Source of the DNA: Kingdonia uniflora
Lineage: Eukaryota > Streptophyta > Magnoliopsida > Ranunculales > Circaeasteraceae
Direction: 5' to 3'
Assembly: GCA_014058105.1 (NCBI GenBank)
Contig: JACGCM010001272.1
Coordinates: 2,108,001-2,172,000, forward strand
Length of the DNA: 64,000 nucleotides
In this document: in pieces, positions 21,991 to 35,414 of the stretch
Layout: every line of letters starts with the position of its first letter
How positions within the stretch are numbered: position 1 is the stretch's first letter
Made by a program: the position numbers and the translations under genes
The notes under the pieces: model-generated
Told to the model about the DNA's origin: nothing
The model's database searches: none
What the model saw: only the letters and a program-made list of their open reading frames with translations

Positions 21991-23280
21991 AATGAGGGAA
22001 TCCATCCTAAATGAATAGCTTATGGTTGTAAATTCAGTTTTTGAGTTTTCGTGGCTTGCTGACATTGCTAATTACTTAACCACAGATACCATTCCCAATC
22101 ATTGGACTAGACCTAATAAAGATCGATTCTTTAATCAAGTAAAGTAGTTCTTTTAGGATGATCCATATTTGTTCAAGTATTGTACTAATCAAATCTTTAA
22201 GAGATGTGTCCCCCAGTCTGAGTTCACCAATATTTTACCATTTTACCATACCCAAGCATGTGGAGGTCACTTTAGCTCTGAGAAGACCGCGGCAAAGATT
22301 TTGCAGTGCGGCTTCAATTGGCCTACCTTATTTAATGATATGTATACATTTTACAAAGCGTGCGAGATATACCAGAAAATGGGAGAGCCCTTTCTCGATC
22401 AAATATGGTGCCCTTATCCCCTATTTTGGTTATTGAACCCTTTAATGCTTAGGGCATTGATTTTATGGGCCTTATTCCTAAGTTTTTAGATATGAATGCA
22501 TCCTAGTTGGAGTGGACTATGTTTTAAAAAGGGTTAAAGTCATCCCATCAAGAATAAATAATAGTGTTCTTGTTCTTAATTTTTTAAAAGAAAATATTTT
22601 TCTCGATTTGGAACACCGATAGCTATCATTAGCAATGGGGGGTCACATTTTAATAACCAAAAATTCGCTGCCCTCGTCAAAAAGTATGGAGTCGCCCATA
22701 AGGTGGCAACACCTTATAATCCAACTTGGGGCCAAGTGGAAGTTTCTAATCAGGAGATCAAAAATATTTTCCAAAAAATGGTTAACCTAAATCACAAAGA
22801 TTGGTCTGTAACACTAATTGATGTACTTTAGGCATATCGCACTACATATAAAACTCTAATTGGAATATCTCATTACCGACTCGTTTACGGTAAGGCATGT
22901 CACCTTCCTGTCGAACTTGGCATAAAGCTTATTGGATAATAAAAATGCTTAACTTTGACACTTCATCGGCTAGGTCTCACCGTAAGCTACAACTTAAAGA
23001 GTTGAATGAGCTCCGAAAAGATGCATATGAATCCGTAAATATATACAAAAAAAGAACCTAAGCTTTCCATGATAAAAATATCTTGTCAAAGACCTTTGAA
23101 GTTGATTAAAAGGTTTTATTGTATTCTTCGCGTCTTCATTTGTTTTCTATAAAACTTCAATCCCGTTGGATCGGGCCGTTCATTATCAAAATAGCTTTCC
23201 CCCATGGAGCTATTGAAATTCTTTACCCTCGTACTGGCAATATTAATAAGGTAATTGGACAGACTTAAACCATTTCACGA
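21991..23280 (+). pseudogene. Athila integrase
   Basis: The zinc-binding HHCC region reads HTQACGGHF near 22248, with CEIYQK further on (one Cys appears as Tyr). The catalytic core follows in broken frames: a GIDFMGL start near 22450, an NGGSHF-type segment near 22634, and a GQVEVSNQEI segment near 22730. LxAYRTTY carries TAG at 22830 where Trp is expected. The C-terminal part reads LKELNELRKDAYE, KERT-like, FHDKNI, SRLHLF and SRWIGPFIIK, then PHGAIEI, which is characteristic of Athila integrase tails. It ends near 23270. Stops are frequent. Confidence 0.82.
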
Positions 23281-23942
23281 GTACTTTACTGGTTCTACCG
23301 AGGATATGAATCTTTGGGACCCATCTTATGCAACATAGGTACCTTTATTTATACCTATAGTTTTATCTAGCTTAGGGGTACCTACCATCGTCTGGCTGAA
23401 GATGTTAAACTTAGCGCTTGTGGGAGGCAACCCTTTCGTTTTTCTAGATTTTCTCCTATTTTTTTCATTTTCGACAGCTATGGGGACACATGTTGATTCA
23501 GTTTAAGGGTGGGGAAAATAAGATTTTTACAACTTTTTTTCAAGAAAAGTTGTTATTCAAGGGCATTCTGGCATTGTAAACACATTTTTTTGTATGTTCT
23601 CTGATCTTTGGACAATTTTAAAATCCCAGAGTAGCACTTGGGATACAATTCTAAGGTTATGGCTTATTTTAAACTGTAAATATTTAGTACATTAAGAATT
23701 TTTAAGATTTTAGTACTGCCATCCTATTAGATGTGTGTCAGAAGAAAAATGCCCTTATATTTGTACTTTACGTAGCAATGTTATTAAGGTTTTGCTAAAA
23801 TTAACTATCACCTTTTGATTAATCAATAGTTTAGGTTAGAAAGAATCTACAACAAGGGAGACAATTGCCTAGGAATATTCATATCTAAAAAAATTGAACT
23901 AAAGGATTGTATGTATTTTCACAAGTTATTGCCTCCTTCACG
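23281..23942. other. Athila post-pol region, no gene
   Basis: It contains the CTGAAGATGTTAAACTTAGC and GGGAGGCAACCC segments often seen just after pol in these elements. No env-like ORF was seen before the Tat insertion at 23943. Confidence 0.5.
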
Positions 23943-24401
23943 TGTAGTAGCATATTTCCCAGACTTGAATGGTAAGCCAGCATAACATAGTCGAAGACAG
24001 CCCAGCATTCGAGAAGATACCACAAGTCCTCGACCTACTAAGAGTAGCCATTGTACCTGGTCAAGAAAGAGCAGATAGAGATCCGCAAAGTTTGCCCACT
24101 ACCCCAAAAATAGGAGACTGTTTCTTTTTTTATAAAACTGCTTGTATCTACTATAAACACAGGCAGAGAATAGACTATTGAGATCCAAAACTTGACCATT
24201 CATTCTTCCTTACTTTACTATTATAACACAAATTGTAATAACTAGCAATCTATTGGATTTTACATAAAAACACTCCTCGAGGTCATAGTTTTTCTCAGTC
24301 TTTACTGAGTTTTCCACGTAAAATCTTATTAGTTTAGACTTGTTATTGCATCGTCTTTACTAACAGTATTGGCAAAGATTATCCTCCTGGAAAACATGTC
24401 A
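23943..24401 (+). repeat. 5' LTR of the Tat element
   Basis: It starts TGTAGTAGCATATTTCCC and ends AAACATGTCA. The inner sequence matches 46145-46602 over its full length, including GCCCAGCATTCGAGAAGA and the CCTCGAGGTC segment. The 3' copy has small insertions and deletions. Confidence 0.9.
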
Positions 24402-24406
24402 ATATA

Positions 24407-24426
24407 ATTAGCACCGTCTGTGGGAA
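24407..24426 (+). promoter_or_regulatory. Degenerate Tat primer binding site
   Basis: TTAGCACCGTCTGTGGGAAT lies a few bases past the 5' LTR. Tat elements carry TTGGCGCCGTCTGTGGG here. Two or three bases differ. Confidence 0.7.
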
Positions 24427-24470
24427 TACCATACTTTTCTTTACCACCTCTGATCTAAAAATAATCTGAT

Positions 24471-26350
24471 GACAAGCATGAATCTCCGAAGCCATTCCAG
24501 TACACTAAGGAATCACGAAATTAACCCGATACCAGAAACCGTCGATCTGTATGGTACAGTGACCAAATTGTAGAGACAAATGGAATCCGACTGAGTCTAG
24601 AGGTTAGAAGATTAGTGTATTCACGCTCAGGCCCTTCAAGTAGAAAGAGACGAAAGGAGAAAATCTTTGGACCAATAAAGTCTGACACATCAGAAGGAGA
24701 TAGAAAATTTATGGAAAACTCAAGATTGACTCACTGACCATCAAACGTCACCTCCACATGCTCAAATTGATCATCGATCCAGGGCTACCCAAAGAGAAAA
24801 TCAGCAAAGAGAAGAACGTGGACGAACTTCTCAATCAAGATCCAGAAATCTAGATAGGGCTTCTCGATACTTCAAACTTACATTATCAGTATCGACAACT
24901 CAAGGTAGCAGAAGCACGCATCATCAAACTCCCCCATCACTAGAAAGAAAACCAATCAAGGACCGATTGGGACCTAAAGGACAGGGAGACTTTGACCCAC
25001 AAATTACAGCCATACCAATTCCTCTGCCACAGTTCATCACCTTGGATGACCTAAACAACCGGATCCAGGCCATAAACTCTAATATCCCAGGCCGAAGATT
25101 TTCCCTTGAAAAAATCAAGATAAACCCCATTTCTCCCCATCTCAAAATTATGCCCATTCTGGATAATTTCCATATGTCAAAATTTATTTAGTATGCAGGC
25201 CTCATTAACCCACTTACCCACGTCCGACACTTCAAAGCCGCAGTTGGATTATACTCCAAACTCGACCACATGCTATGCAGATTATTCAACATGAGCCTAA
25301 AGGAGGAACCACTCAGATGGTTTCATACTATCCCCGAAGGCTCCATCACCATATTCAGCCAGTTATAGTATCTCTTCAAGTCAAATTATGCTCATCCTAA
25401 TGAGTTAGAGATAATTGTAGATTCTTTGTTCTTCTTCGAGCAAGGCACAAAAGAGACCTTGACAAGCTTTTACAAGCGTTTCTTACAGGAAACACAAAAA
25501 ATTGGGAACTCCGACCCTAAAATTGTCATTCTAGAATTTACTTAGCCTTGCATATCAATTTTAAGGTTCGAGAAGGGCTTACCTTGCACAAGTCAAGAAT
25601 AGTGACAGAGATGATTAATGTTGTTAATAACTATATCGAATTAGAACGATCAAAGAAGGATAAGATGAAGAGCTCATTTGCCATCCAATCTCGTGAAAAA
25701 ATTGCATCTCAACCCCAAAAGACAACCAAGGCCGAAGTACCCAAGCAACGCAGAAGAAATACCGACAACGCTAAAAGAAGATACGGAAGGCCCGATAGCC
25801 CCGTCCCTATCCTACCTCTAATGGCAATAACTTACTCCGCTATCTTGCCAATGATAAAGGGAGATGAGATCTATCAGGCAGCATAAACAATTCTAGACAT
25901 TCCCAATAAACCTTTATATTAGTATCACAATGTGCATAGTCACGAAACTGACAACTGCTACTCGCTCATTTAAATTTTTTATTGCATTCTATTAGCTGGA
26001 AGACTGCATAATTATGTGGTCGATATTCAAAAGTTTTTTGAAGAAGAAACTAAGAGCAAGGCCAAGCGAAAGATCGCCATCTTTACACGATCAAAATTGA
26101 TAAAAGGAAAGAAAAGAAAACAAGACGATCGGATTACATCTTGTTACAAAATGGCGTCCTCCAAAAAATTAGCAAAACTTCTCCCCAGCTCGAGCAAATC
26201 AAAATATCCTTACCATATAACCTTCAAAGACTGCGACATAAGCCATGTCAAATACCCACACAGTGACCCCTTGGTCATTATGTTTAAAGTAGGACAAGAC
26301 TACCTACACATGCTTCTCATTTACACAGGAAGCACCACAGATGTTTTGTT
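24471..26350 (+). pseudogene. Tat gag and protease (broken)
   Basis: The likely start is ATG at 24471 (MTSMNLRSHSS). An Arg/Gln/Glu-rich coiled part (24540-24960) follows. The capsid part reads QITAIPIPLPQFI, YAGLINPLTHVRHFKA and RLFNMSLKEEPLRWF, then EQGTKETLTSFYKRFL. A retroviral-type zinc knuckle remnant HNVHSHETDNC lies near 25928, with the first Cys lost. The protease loop reads LIYTGSTTDVLF near 26320, where DTG should stand, so the catalytic Asp appears as Tyr. Stops at 25189, 25542 and 26352 and several frame changes break it. Known roles: capsid and polyprotein processing. Confidence 0.82.
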
Positions 26351-28808
26351 CTGAAGGGAAATTGAGGTTCTGGGACTCAGAGATTCAGTAAAAGCTTCGA
26401 CAACCACAATCACAGGTTTTAAAAGTTCAAAAGAGTTGGCAATAAGGGAAATCATATTGTCAGTTCAATCGGGGTCTGAAACCACCTTCATTAAATTTGT
26501 AGTCATCGATGCTGAATACAAATATCTGGAAATTTTAGGGCAGAGTTGGCTGCACTCAATTAAAGCAGTACCTTCAACGTATTACTTGGCATTAAGATTT
26601 CTAATAAATCACAGAGTCTACAAAATCAAAGGCAGCCAGGTAGTTGTACGTATGTGCAAAAATACCACCACCAACTCTCATACGGCAAAACTTCTCAAGG
26701 CATAAAAACTATAGTAGGAAGCACACCCCACATTCAAGCAGCATGACACTGAGGCAATTGATTCCATTGAACTCGATGGGCCCAACTGTAACACCTTTAT
26801 TTGCATAAAGCAGCCATCCGATGAGAAAAAAATAATGATCCAGCTCCTTAAGAAAAACGTCAGCATCTTTGCATGGTCCTTCCAAGAAATGTCTGGCATT
26901 CATCCTTCAATCGCATACCATAAGCTCAACCTCCTCCTAGACAGCAAAGTCGTTGTACAAAAACAGTGAAATCTAGCTCCTCGACTTCAAGAAGCTGTAA
27001 ATGAAGAAATTGATAAACTCCTTCGTATAAGATTTATCAGGGAAGCCAAATATCTACAATAGATTTCTAACATAGTGGCAGTCCCAAAGAAGAATGGGAA
27101 AATCATAGTTTGTGTTAATATTATAGAACCCAACAAGTTTACCCCAAAAGATAACTTTCTGCTCCAACTGATCCCGCAACTCCACGATTCAGTTGCAGGT
27201 CATGAACTTCTTTTAATGATGGATACAGCTTCTGGTTACAATCAGGTTCCTCTCGCCAAAGAAGATCAGGAAAAAACAACTTTTATCATAAAAAGAAGTC
27301 TTTACTGTTACACAGTAATGCCTTTTGGGTTAAAAAATGCAATAGCCACTTACCAATGACTCGTCATAAAAATGTTCAAGAATCATTTAGGTAAAATCAT
27401 GGAGGTATAGATCGATGACATGATCTGCAAAAACTTAAAACGTGAAGATTACTGCAACAACCTCCAAACCATATTCGATATCCTTCGTCTCTACCAGATG
27501 AAACTCAACCCTAAAAAATGCCAATTCAGTGTTGAATTCAATAAATTTTTGGGACATCTAGTAAGAAAAAGGGAAATTGAAATTGATCTGGCATAAATCA
27601 AAGCACTCATGGCAATGTCATCTCCTCGAACAAAGAAAGATGTACAAAAATTTGCTGGCAAGATTGTCACTCTTCACAGGTTCATATCAAAGTCATCTAA
27701 TAGATGCAAACTTTTTTACCTCCTTCTTCATGAAAATCCAACTCCACTGTCCAAAAAATAAACCAAGGAAATTATTTGGACTCCTGACTGTGAATTAGCT
27801 TTCCAAGATCTTAAACGATACTTGGGGCGTCCTCCTATCATGAGTACTCCAGTTGATGGCGAAACACTGACAATGTACTTATCCACAACCGATGATTCTA
27901 TTATCTCAGTTCTTATTCGAGAAGATAACGGCGTAGAAAAACCAATCTACTTTATCAGTAAAACTCTCATGCCTGCCGAGAAAAGATATACAACAACCGA
28001 GAAATAACTACTTGCCTTGGTCTACAGCTCATAGAAACTTCAACCTTATTTCCAAGCACATTAAATCAAAATCATTACTAAATATCTTCTCGGACTTGTA
28101 CTTTCAGCAAAAGGAAAATCTCAAAGAGTTCAACAATGCTCTGTATTCCTCGGCGAATATGACATCTTCTTCCAACCTCAGATATCAATCAAAGGATAGG
28201 TAGTAGCTGATTTCTTGGCAGATTTTCCAGTCGAAGACCCCGATTGGGAAGAAATCAAAGAAGTATTGGTCGACGACCCAATTGTAGAACCAGGCGCTGG
28301 GTCTCGAAGTACATGGTAAAGACTCTTCACTGATGGATCAGCTATACCGTGAGGATCAAGAATCAGCATCATTCTCATTACACCATCCAATCATCGCATC
28401 GAGAAAGCTATTAAACTCAAATTTTATGCCACCAATAATAAAATAGAATATGAAGCTATCCTTCATGGACTAGATCTTTTTATAGCACTTGGATAAAAAG
28501 AAATAACTGTCAATGTCGACTCCTTACTCGTCACCAATCATTACAATAAGATATTCAAGACATCCGACAAGATGGTTGACTATGTAGCCTTAGTCGAAGA
28601 AAAAATGAACAAATTCAAGTCATCAACAATCTCTTACCTCCCTCGAGCCTAAAATTACCACGCTGATGCATTAGCATACATTGCTACAATGTTCAAAGAC
28701 AATGAAAAGAGAACTTTGGAAATCGAGGTTATCGAACATTCTAGTCTCACTATGAGATCTACAATGCACATCAATGCTATTGAAGACGAAGATAAAGACG
28801 ATTGGAAA
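26351..28808 (+). pseudogene. Tat reverse transcriptase, RNase H and second RNase H
   Basis: RT segments in order: WSFQEMSGI, KKNGKIIVCVNI, LLLMMDTASGYNQVPLA and KRSLYCYTVMPFGLKNA (27075-27359), then MEVxIDDMI near 27400, where the residue before IDD is a stop. Next come NPKKCQFSVEFNKFLGHLV and KKDVQKFAGKI. The first RNase H reads MYLSTTDDSIISVLI and PIYFISKTL near 27870-27970. The second reads WxRLFTDGSAIP, NKIEYEAILHGL and YHADALA (28315-28680). The last codons before the CACTA insertion read DEDKDDWK. Most stops stand where Arg (CGA), Gln (CAA) or Trp is expected. Pol resumes at 39155. Confidence 0.87.
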
Positions 28809-28831
28809 CACTACGTGAAAAATAGTTATTA
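28809..28831 (+). repeat. CACTA terminal inverted repeat, left
   Basis: CACTACGTGAAAAAT, then AGTTATTA. The mirror copy is at 39132-39154. Confidence 0.93.
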
Positions 28832-29045
28832 GCCACATTTGGGTGCAACCATTAGCAACAGTTCTAACTGTTGTAAAACCAATAACTTTTTGACATATAT
28901 ATATGACGTAAATGAATATATGTGTCGCATTTTCTTGAAAATATCATCCCAGTTTACGACACAAATAATAGTCGAGTTTCAAATAGTTTGCGACATTTGT
29001 CTTTGTCATATTTGAAATAGCCTCTTGAAAACATAAAATACTCTT
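28832..29045. repeat. Left subterminal repeat region of CACTA
   Basis: Several copies of ATATATGxGTCG/TGCGACA-like motifs lie within 200 bases of the terminus, where the CACTA transposase-binding sites are expected. Confidence 0.6.
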
Positions 29046-29048
29046 TCG

Positions 29049-29163
29049 AGAGTATCTCTCTCTCTCTATCTCTGTCTCTCTCTCTCTCTATCTCTCTCTC
29101 TCTCTTTCACTCCCTCTCTCTCTCTTCCTCTCTCTCTCTCCCTCTCTCACTCTCTTTCTTTTG
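29049..29163 (+). repeat. (CT)n microsatellite, interrupted
   Basis: About 115 bases are nearly pure CT with a few A and G interruptions. A complementary GA tract lies about 500 bases downstream. Confidence 0.95.
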
Positions 29164-31014
29164 CTCTACCTCTCATTCAAAGCACCCTAAAACTAGTTAT
29201 GTCTATTTCGCGACTACAAAAATCTTGATTATTAGCTAGACATTTCTCTTCCTCAACTCGAAGATCTTGTGATTTTTTAAACCCTATTGGTTCTAATTTA
29301 TGAATTTATTACTATTATACTTAACGTCAATTATAGGGGATCCTTGAGATATTTTTAAGGTTGCTTATGGTGCAATTGGTTTGCTTGTTTGGTTTGTCTG
29401 AAGCTTGAGATGAAGAGAAGTATGTCTTTGAGGCTAGATTTTCAAGCACCACCTGAGATATTTTGCAACAATTCCCGAAGCTGGCAAGTACACTTCATCT
29501 TATCGTATAGTTGAGATTCAAGTAAGTTTGCTTTATTTCTCAAAATCAATCTCCCCCTTCTTTGATTAGCTTAATTAGGTTTAAAATTTGTATTAATTTG
29601 GTCATATTTGAGGTCTAATGGCTCTAAATTTTGGTACTTTAATCAAAAGTTGAAGCTTTCAGAGAAAGAGAGAGAGAGAGAGAGAGAGGGTGCTTGAGTT
29701 TCTTGAACTACTCGATATAGGTGATTTACGTTTTGATTCTCTCAAAGGGTTTATTTTATTTAGATTTTCTTATCATGGGATGTGATTATTATTTAAGATA
29801 ATTATTGAAGTGCATACAAAGTTGTAATTTGGAATATGGTTTAAAATGGGGTTTGACTTGATTCGGTGGGGTTAAATATAGCTACCCTATATGAACAGAT
29901 TGTGAAGTTAAGGAATGATGATAGTTTCAAAAAGTTAACTTGGAATTATTAATTTCGTGTGTGTAGGCTATGGATTAGTACATAGTGGGGAAATATTATC
30001 GGAGAATGGGAAAAAAGGATCGGCTAAATAATTCAAATTCAATACTTAGTTTGTGAAGTAACTTCTTTCCAAACTGAAAGTATATTTGTAGTTTCTTATT
30101 AGTTAATATTTCAAGTTCTTAATAGTTTCTTTGTAGATGTTGCGTTGGAGTGGGAAGTATAGGGGGATCTCCTACTCATTGATATGGGACAGGTAACTCC
30201 TTAAATGGTTTTATTTTGTACCTTTTCTTACTTGTTTGGATTACCAAGGAGGGAATCATGCTATTAACACTCACTCACCAATTTATCAAGGATATACTAT
30301 TCAAGAAGCCACACATTAGTTTACTTAATGGGCTATGTAATCTCGATTAGGATATTGTGAAGGCTCATTCTTTTCCAAGGAAGCATGCTTATGGTAAGTC
30401 ACAACGAGCATTCAATATCTGGTAGTGTTGGTGAGTGGTGGGCTGTTTTAAAAGGCAAAGTCAAAATTCTTCGATGGAAATTTCCAGGATTACAAGAAGC
30501 TGCTTAAATCTTCTTAACTTTCCCACCCTCGTAAAGATTAATTGCCAAGTTATGGTTCAGTTAGCATTTCTTTATTCATTTTGTGATATTATTCATGGGC
30601 AGATATGATTTGCCAAAGTAGGTTCTCACTCAATATCAATGTTTTGGTTCAAAAACCATGGAGTGGTTAAATTTTTAGATTTATATACATTATTAGACCC
30701 ATGAAATCTTAAAGCGTTGGTCTCGAAACTTCCAACCAAACCATGGAGTGGATTCTCAATTCTTTTAATTAAGCTTGTTGGAAGGGCATTTTACTTTGAA
30801 CTCTGGAACGTGAACCCTGACTAATCTTCTAGTATTTAAAGCATCTTTATAATGTAAATAATTTACTTGCTTGGATTTCCTTAACATGTGACAACTTCTG
30901 TAAAAAAAATTACAAAAATTTTAGTTTATTTATATATGCTCAATCAAAAATTACAAGAAAAATACATCCATGGACACAAATGCCCTCATACACTCAAAGG
31001 TAAAACTGATCAAT
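29164..31014. other. CACTA interior, exon-like pieces of unknown origin
   Basis: No protein family was recognised. There are exon-like stretches bounded by splice-like AG and GT: one ends at a CAAGTAAGT near 29521, one runs from 30139 to about 30189 ending GACAG|GTAACT, and one lies near 30600. They could be a degraded transposase gene or captured host sequence. The joined pieces gave no recognisable protein. Confidence 0.35.
29663..29692 (+). repeat. (GA)n microsatellite
   Basis: A pure AG run of about 28 bases, complementary to the CT tract at 29049-29163. The two could pair in a transcript. Confidence 0.95.
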
Positions 31015-31290
31015 CTTCTGTTCGAATATGCCATCAGTCTATTCGAATAAAGAAGTATTCGAATAGAATTACAATATATTTGAACAAAACTGCCCAAGAA
31101 GAAATCTATTCGAACAGAGATAATTGTATTCGAATAAAACTACACAGGCAAAAATCTATTCAAACAGAAATAATTTTATTCGAATAAAACTGCCCAGGCA
31201 TAAATCTATTCCAACAGAGGAAAACGTATTCGAATAAAACACTCTATATTCGAACATAAATAATCCTATTTCAATAAAAACACTCAGTCA
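31015..31290 (+). repeat. TTCGAA-type minisatellite in CACTA
   Basis: Alternating units TATTCGAATAAAACTGCCCA and ATCTATTCGAACAGAGATAA recur about every 50-60 bases for four to five cycles. They resemble the motif clusters in the Copia-type LTRs. Confidence 0.8.
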
Positions 31291-31325
31291 ATCAAAGAAA
31301 AATTAATATCCAAAAATTATCTTGG

Positions 31326-34300
31326 TCAGCGGAATCGAAAGTACTCAGTGAAGGGAATTTCAATTCGCAATAGGAAAGTTAGTCGTTCACTATATTCTTC
31401 TTCAAAAGGTTCTGTATTGTCGGATCCTCTCCTAACCATAAGGTCGGCGGAGAAATTGCATTCTCTCCATGTGTGGCTGAATCGGATTTGTCGAATGTAT
31501 TTCTTAAGTAAACTCCATTGTATCTTAAACTTCTAGGGAATCTTATCATTTTTGAATGCTCTAATTACTATTTTGGAGTCGGAGATCACCCAGAGATTAT
31601 GCCAACCTCTGTCTACAGCTTTCTGAATACTTGTAAGAATCGCAAGTATTTTGGCTACAAAACTAGTTGAGATGTCAATCGTCTTGCTCAATGCCCCTAG
31701 AGCTGCTCCCTCACTATCCCAAAACATCACACCAATACCAGAAGCACTTGGATTACCGATACTAGACCCATCACAATAGAGTTTCACTTCATTCGGCATA
31801 GGCAGTTCCCATAAACTACTTTGTACAACTGAATAGCTATTGGCCTTGCATTGAACTGGAAGAATTTTTATGGTCTGCAGTTCCTGTATGTTGTTATTCA
31901 TCTTTCCTTTAGACAGTTTAGTAGTATACTGAATTTTTTAGAGAATCTCCCTCTTCATATTAGGCACGGGTGTTGTTGTATCATCAAATCATAATCTGCT
32001 CCTAGCTGTCCAGATTGTGTAGCATATGGAGAAAGCGGTTATAATCCAAAGGTCATTGATATAGTTGCTAGCTGATCGGCTCTTTTCCAGAATGGTTTTT
32101 CATGTGTCTGTACTAGATAAAGAAGGCAAAAAGAAGGTATTAGTAGCCCATAACCATATATTTACAGCGGAAGGGCATTTCAAGAGCAAATGTGCTTCTG
32201 ATTCCTCCTACAAGTGGTAAAGAGAGCATCGGGAAGTGATTTGGATTCCTTTTTTCTAACAATATCATCCAAAGGTAGGATATGATTTACCAATATCCAT
32301 ACAAAACCCCCTAGTCTTGGGTGAACGCTTCCCCTCCACGTATACTTCCACCACCATGCCGTATTCGCTTTTTTCCTTATAGTCATATAAACATTTCGAA
32401 CAGTGAATTTCTCATATTTATCAGGTTTCCAGATTCGTTTATCTTCTTCCAATGGGTTGAAAGGTATTTCTATCACATTGATCCCTAGAGCCAGCAGTAT
32501 ACTCCTTATATCTGAAGGTATATCCCATCCATCGGAGTTGAAAAAGTCACTAAGTCTAGCTGTACATCTTTTTCACAGGTATTGTGGCATCCCAATATAT
32601 TCCCGCAGGGGTATCTCCGTGGCTCAAGTGTCCATCCAGAAGTCGATGTTATCCCCATTCCCTATTAACCATCCCATATATGGTCGATTAATGCTAGCAG
32701 CTAGTTTAATCCCTGGCCAAATCGTGGACTTCTTATAATATTGGATGGCGTCACCTGCTTTGTTTATGAACTTTGCTTGCATAAATTAAGACAAGTCCTC
32801 TTGCCTGTCACAGAAGGCCCAATGGAGTTTGCATAACATAGCATCATTCACTTCTTTCAAGCTTCGGATACCCAACCCCCCTTCCTACAATGGTTTGCAT
32901 ACTTCCTCCCATTTAACTATGATTCCTTTTCTTCGAGATGGATCCCCAGTCCAGATAAAGTTATGTATGATAGAGTCCCCTTCCTTTATGAGAGATCTCG
33001 GCCATTTTTAAATAGCCATATTGTACATGGGGAGACTATTTAAAACTGCCCTAGCTAGGATTACTCTACCCTAGAATGATAAAAGTTTTTATGTCCAACT
33101 ATTAGCCCTTTTCCAAATCTTTTCCACTAGAGCTCTTATAGTATATGTGGTTACTCTGCCTGGACTTAGAGGAATTCCCAAGTATGTTTTATGAAATTTG
33201 CCTTCAGAGAATCCGAAAATGTTCAACACAATTTGTCTACGAGTTAAGGGTACACCACTGAGGAAAATATTGCTTGTGTCCAAGCTTATTTCCTGTCCGG
33301 GCGCTTTCTGGTATCTTGTAAGAGCTTTTCTCAGGTGTTTTAGATATTTGGTTCTACCATTTACAAATATTAGAATATCATTTGTGAATAAGAGGTGAGT
33401 AGGGGCTTGACAATTTTTAATCGTAACCATGGGGATGATCTTCCATTGTTCTAGTAGATGGTGAAAGTAAATACTCAGTATATCTTCAGCTATTTCAAAT
33501 AGTATTGGGGATAAGGGGACCCCTTGTTTCAGACCTCTGCTCATAGTAAAATATCCTGAAGGGCTACCATTCATTGAAACCGAAATCATACTGCTACTGA
33601 CGATGGTCGATATCTACTGACAGAATGTAGGCGAGTCCAGAGCTGCAAATAGAAATTCCCAACTTAGAGTATCATAAGCTTGTAAGATGTCTAGCTTGAG
33701 TGCAATGTTTCCACCCATCCTTTTTTCTGTCATTTCTTTTACCAACTCAAAGGCCATGCAAATGTTATTCTGGATACTTCTGCCCGGAATAAATGCACTT
33801 TGGTCTTGAGAAACAATTCTGGAAGTAATAGGAGATAATCTTGTGGTTATAATCTTTATAATAATCTTGAAGATGAAATTACTTAGACATATAGGTCGGT
33901 ACTGCTTAATAGTCACTGGATTTTTAACCTTAGGAATTAAAACGATCAGGTTATTATTGAAATGTTTGGGAATCATACCATCAGAGAAGAAGGATGTGAT
34001 GCCATAGTAGATGTCGGCTTCAAGAATATTCCAGTGTGTCCTGAAAAAAGATCCAGGGAAACCATCCAGTCCGGGAGAACTATCGCTATCCAAGTCAAAC
34101 ACAGCTTCTTTTATCTCTTCTTGTGATGGATCGTCTGTTAGTTAAATGTTTTCATCGGTTCGTACTTTGCGGATCATGTTGGCAAACAGTGATGGGGTAT
34201 GAAGGATGTCGTGGGAAGTGAATTTATCCTTATAGTATGCTACTATATGTTGTCTAATACCCTCTTGGTCCGTAATAGTCAAACCCCCTGGAGTGGAGAG

Positions 34301-35414
34301 TTCAGTAATAAATGCTTTCTTTGTTCTAATCTGTGTTGAAGAATGAAAAAACTTTGTATTTCTCTTACCTTCTCGAAGCCATTTAATGCGGGAACGTTGT
34401 CTCTACGTAATCTCCCCCATTTTCTCAATGTCTGCAAGCAATATTGCTTTCCCAAACATTTGATGCTCAATATCGTAATTTGTGTGGTCTTGTTCTAACT
34501 CCATTTGCAGATGAAGAAGTTCACTTTCCAAGTCATTTTTAATAATCTGAGGAGCGGTAACCGTAAGCCTCCATTCTTTAATATCTACCTTGAGTCTTCA
34601 AAGTTTAAACATCATCGTAAACAGTAAGTTAGCCGACATAGGTTTGTTCCAGCTACGCTCCACCACCTTATAAAAATCAGGATATCAGCTCCAATGCTGC
34701 ATGTAGCGAAAAGGAATATTGTGAGGTTTGGGTATGTGGAAGCATTCTCCCAAAAGAAGAGAATGATCGGATTTAGTTCGTGGTAATACTTTGATTACCC
34801 AGCCAAGAAACGAGTCTAGCCACTGCTTATTCTGGAGACATCTGTCGAGGCGACTGAAGATTCTGTTATCTTCTTTTTGGGCATTGCACCACGTGAAGTT
34901 CATTTCTGAAGTACTACTCTCTGTCTAGTTGGCACTATCGAGAAAATTTGAAAAATTGGATATAGCACTACCCAAATGAGGTCTTCCACCTTTTCTTTTA
35001 GAGAGTCGGAGAATCACATTATAATCCCCTATACAGAACCAAGGTTTGTTATTGTTCAAAGAGAATCTAGTCAGTTGTGACCACAACTCCAGCCTATTTA
35101 TTCGTAGGTAATCTGCATATATAAAAGAAAAGCAGCAGTTCATATATTCGACCGTAATAAACTATTTATCTACCTGAATCACCTGTGGTTCTTGAGAATT
35201 CTCTGCCCAAAGTATCCATATATTGCCCTTCATATCCATGGATTCGTTAGATATAATCCTTGAGCTAAATCTGGGAATGTAAAAGCCATTGATGAAAATC
35301 TTTGGTTCAACTAAGCCCATTATCTAGGGTTTTAAGTATTCCAATTTTCTTTTTCAAATAAGAGAGATTTTTGGGGTTTCCTAATCCGCGTGCATTCCAA
35401 AAGATGACTTTCAT
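31326..35414 (-). pseudogene. LINE ORF2: endonuclease, RT, RNase H
   Basis: The N-terminus reads MKVIFWNARGLGNPK, the start of the apurinic-type endonuclease, from ATG at 35414. Endonuclease motifs PWFCIGDYNVIL (about 35040) and TKSDHSLLL (about 34765) follow. The RT has SSPGLDGFPGSFF, LIVLIPKVKNP, YRPICLSNFIFK, QSAFIPGRSI (33614-34102), LKQGVPLSPILF and LLFTNDILIF (33089-33589). The last is normally FADD, so one catalytic Asp is Asn. A zf-RVT-like region (32180-32476) and RNase H (KLYCDGSSIGNPSASGIGVM, then NFSADLMVRRGS) complete it, with stop at 31326. There are several nonsense and frame changes. Known role: target-primed reverse transcription. Confidence 0.9.

Noticed and set aside
28178..28390. 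70-codon minus-strand frame in Tat pol
   Set aside because: Shadow of the RNase H region. The plus-strand frame has the recognisable FTDGSA motif.
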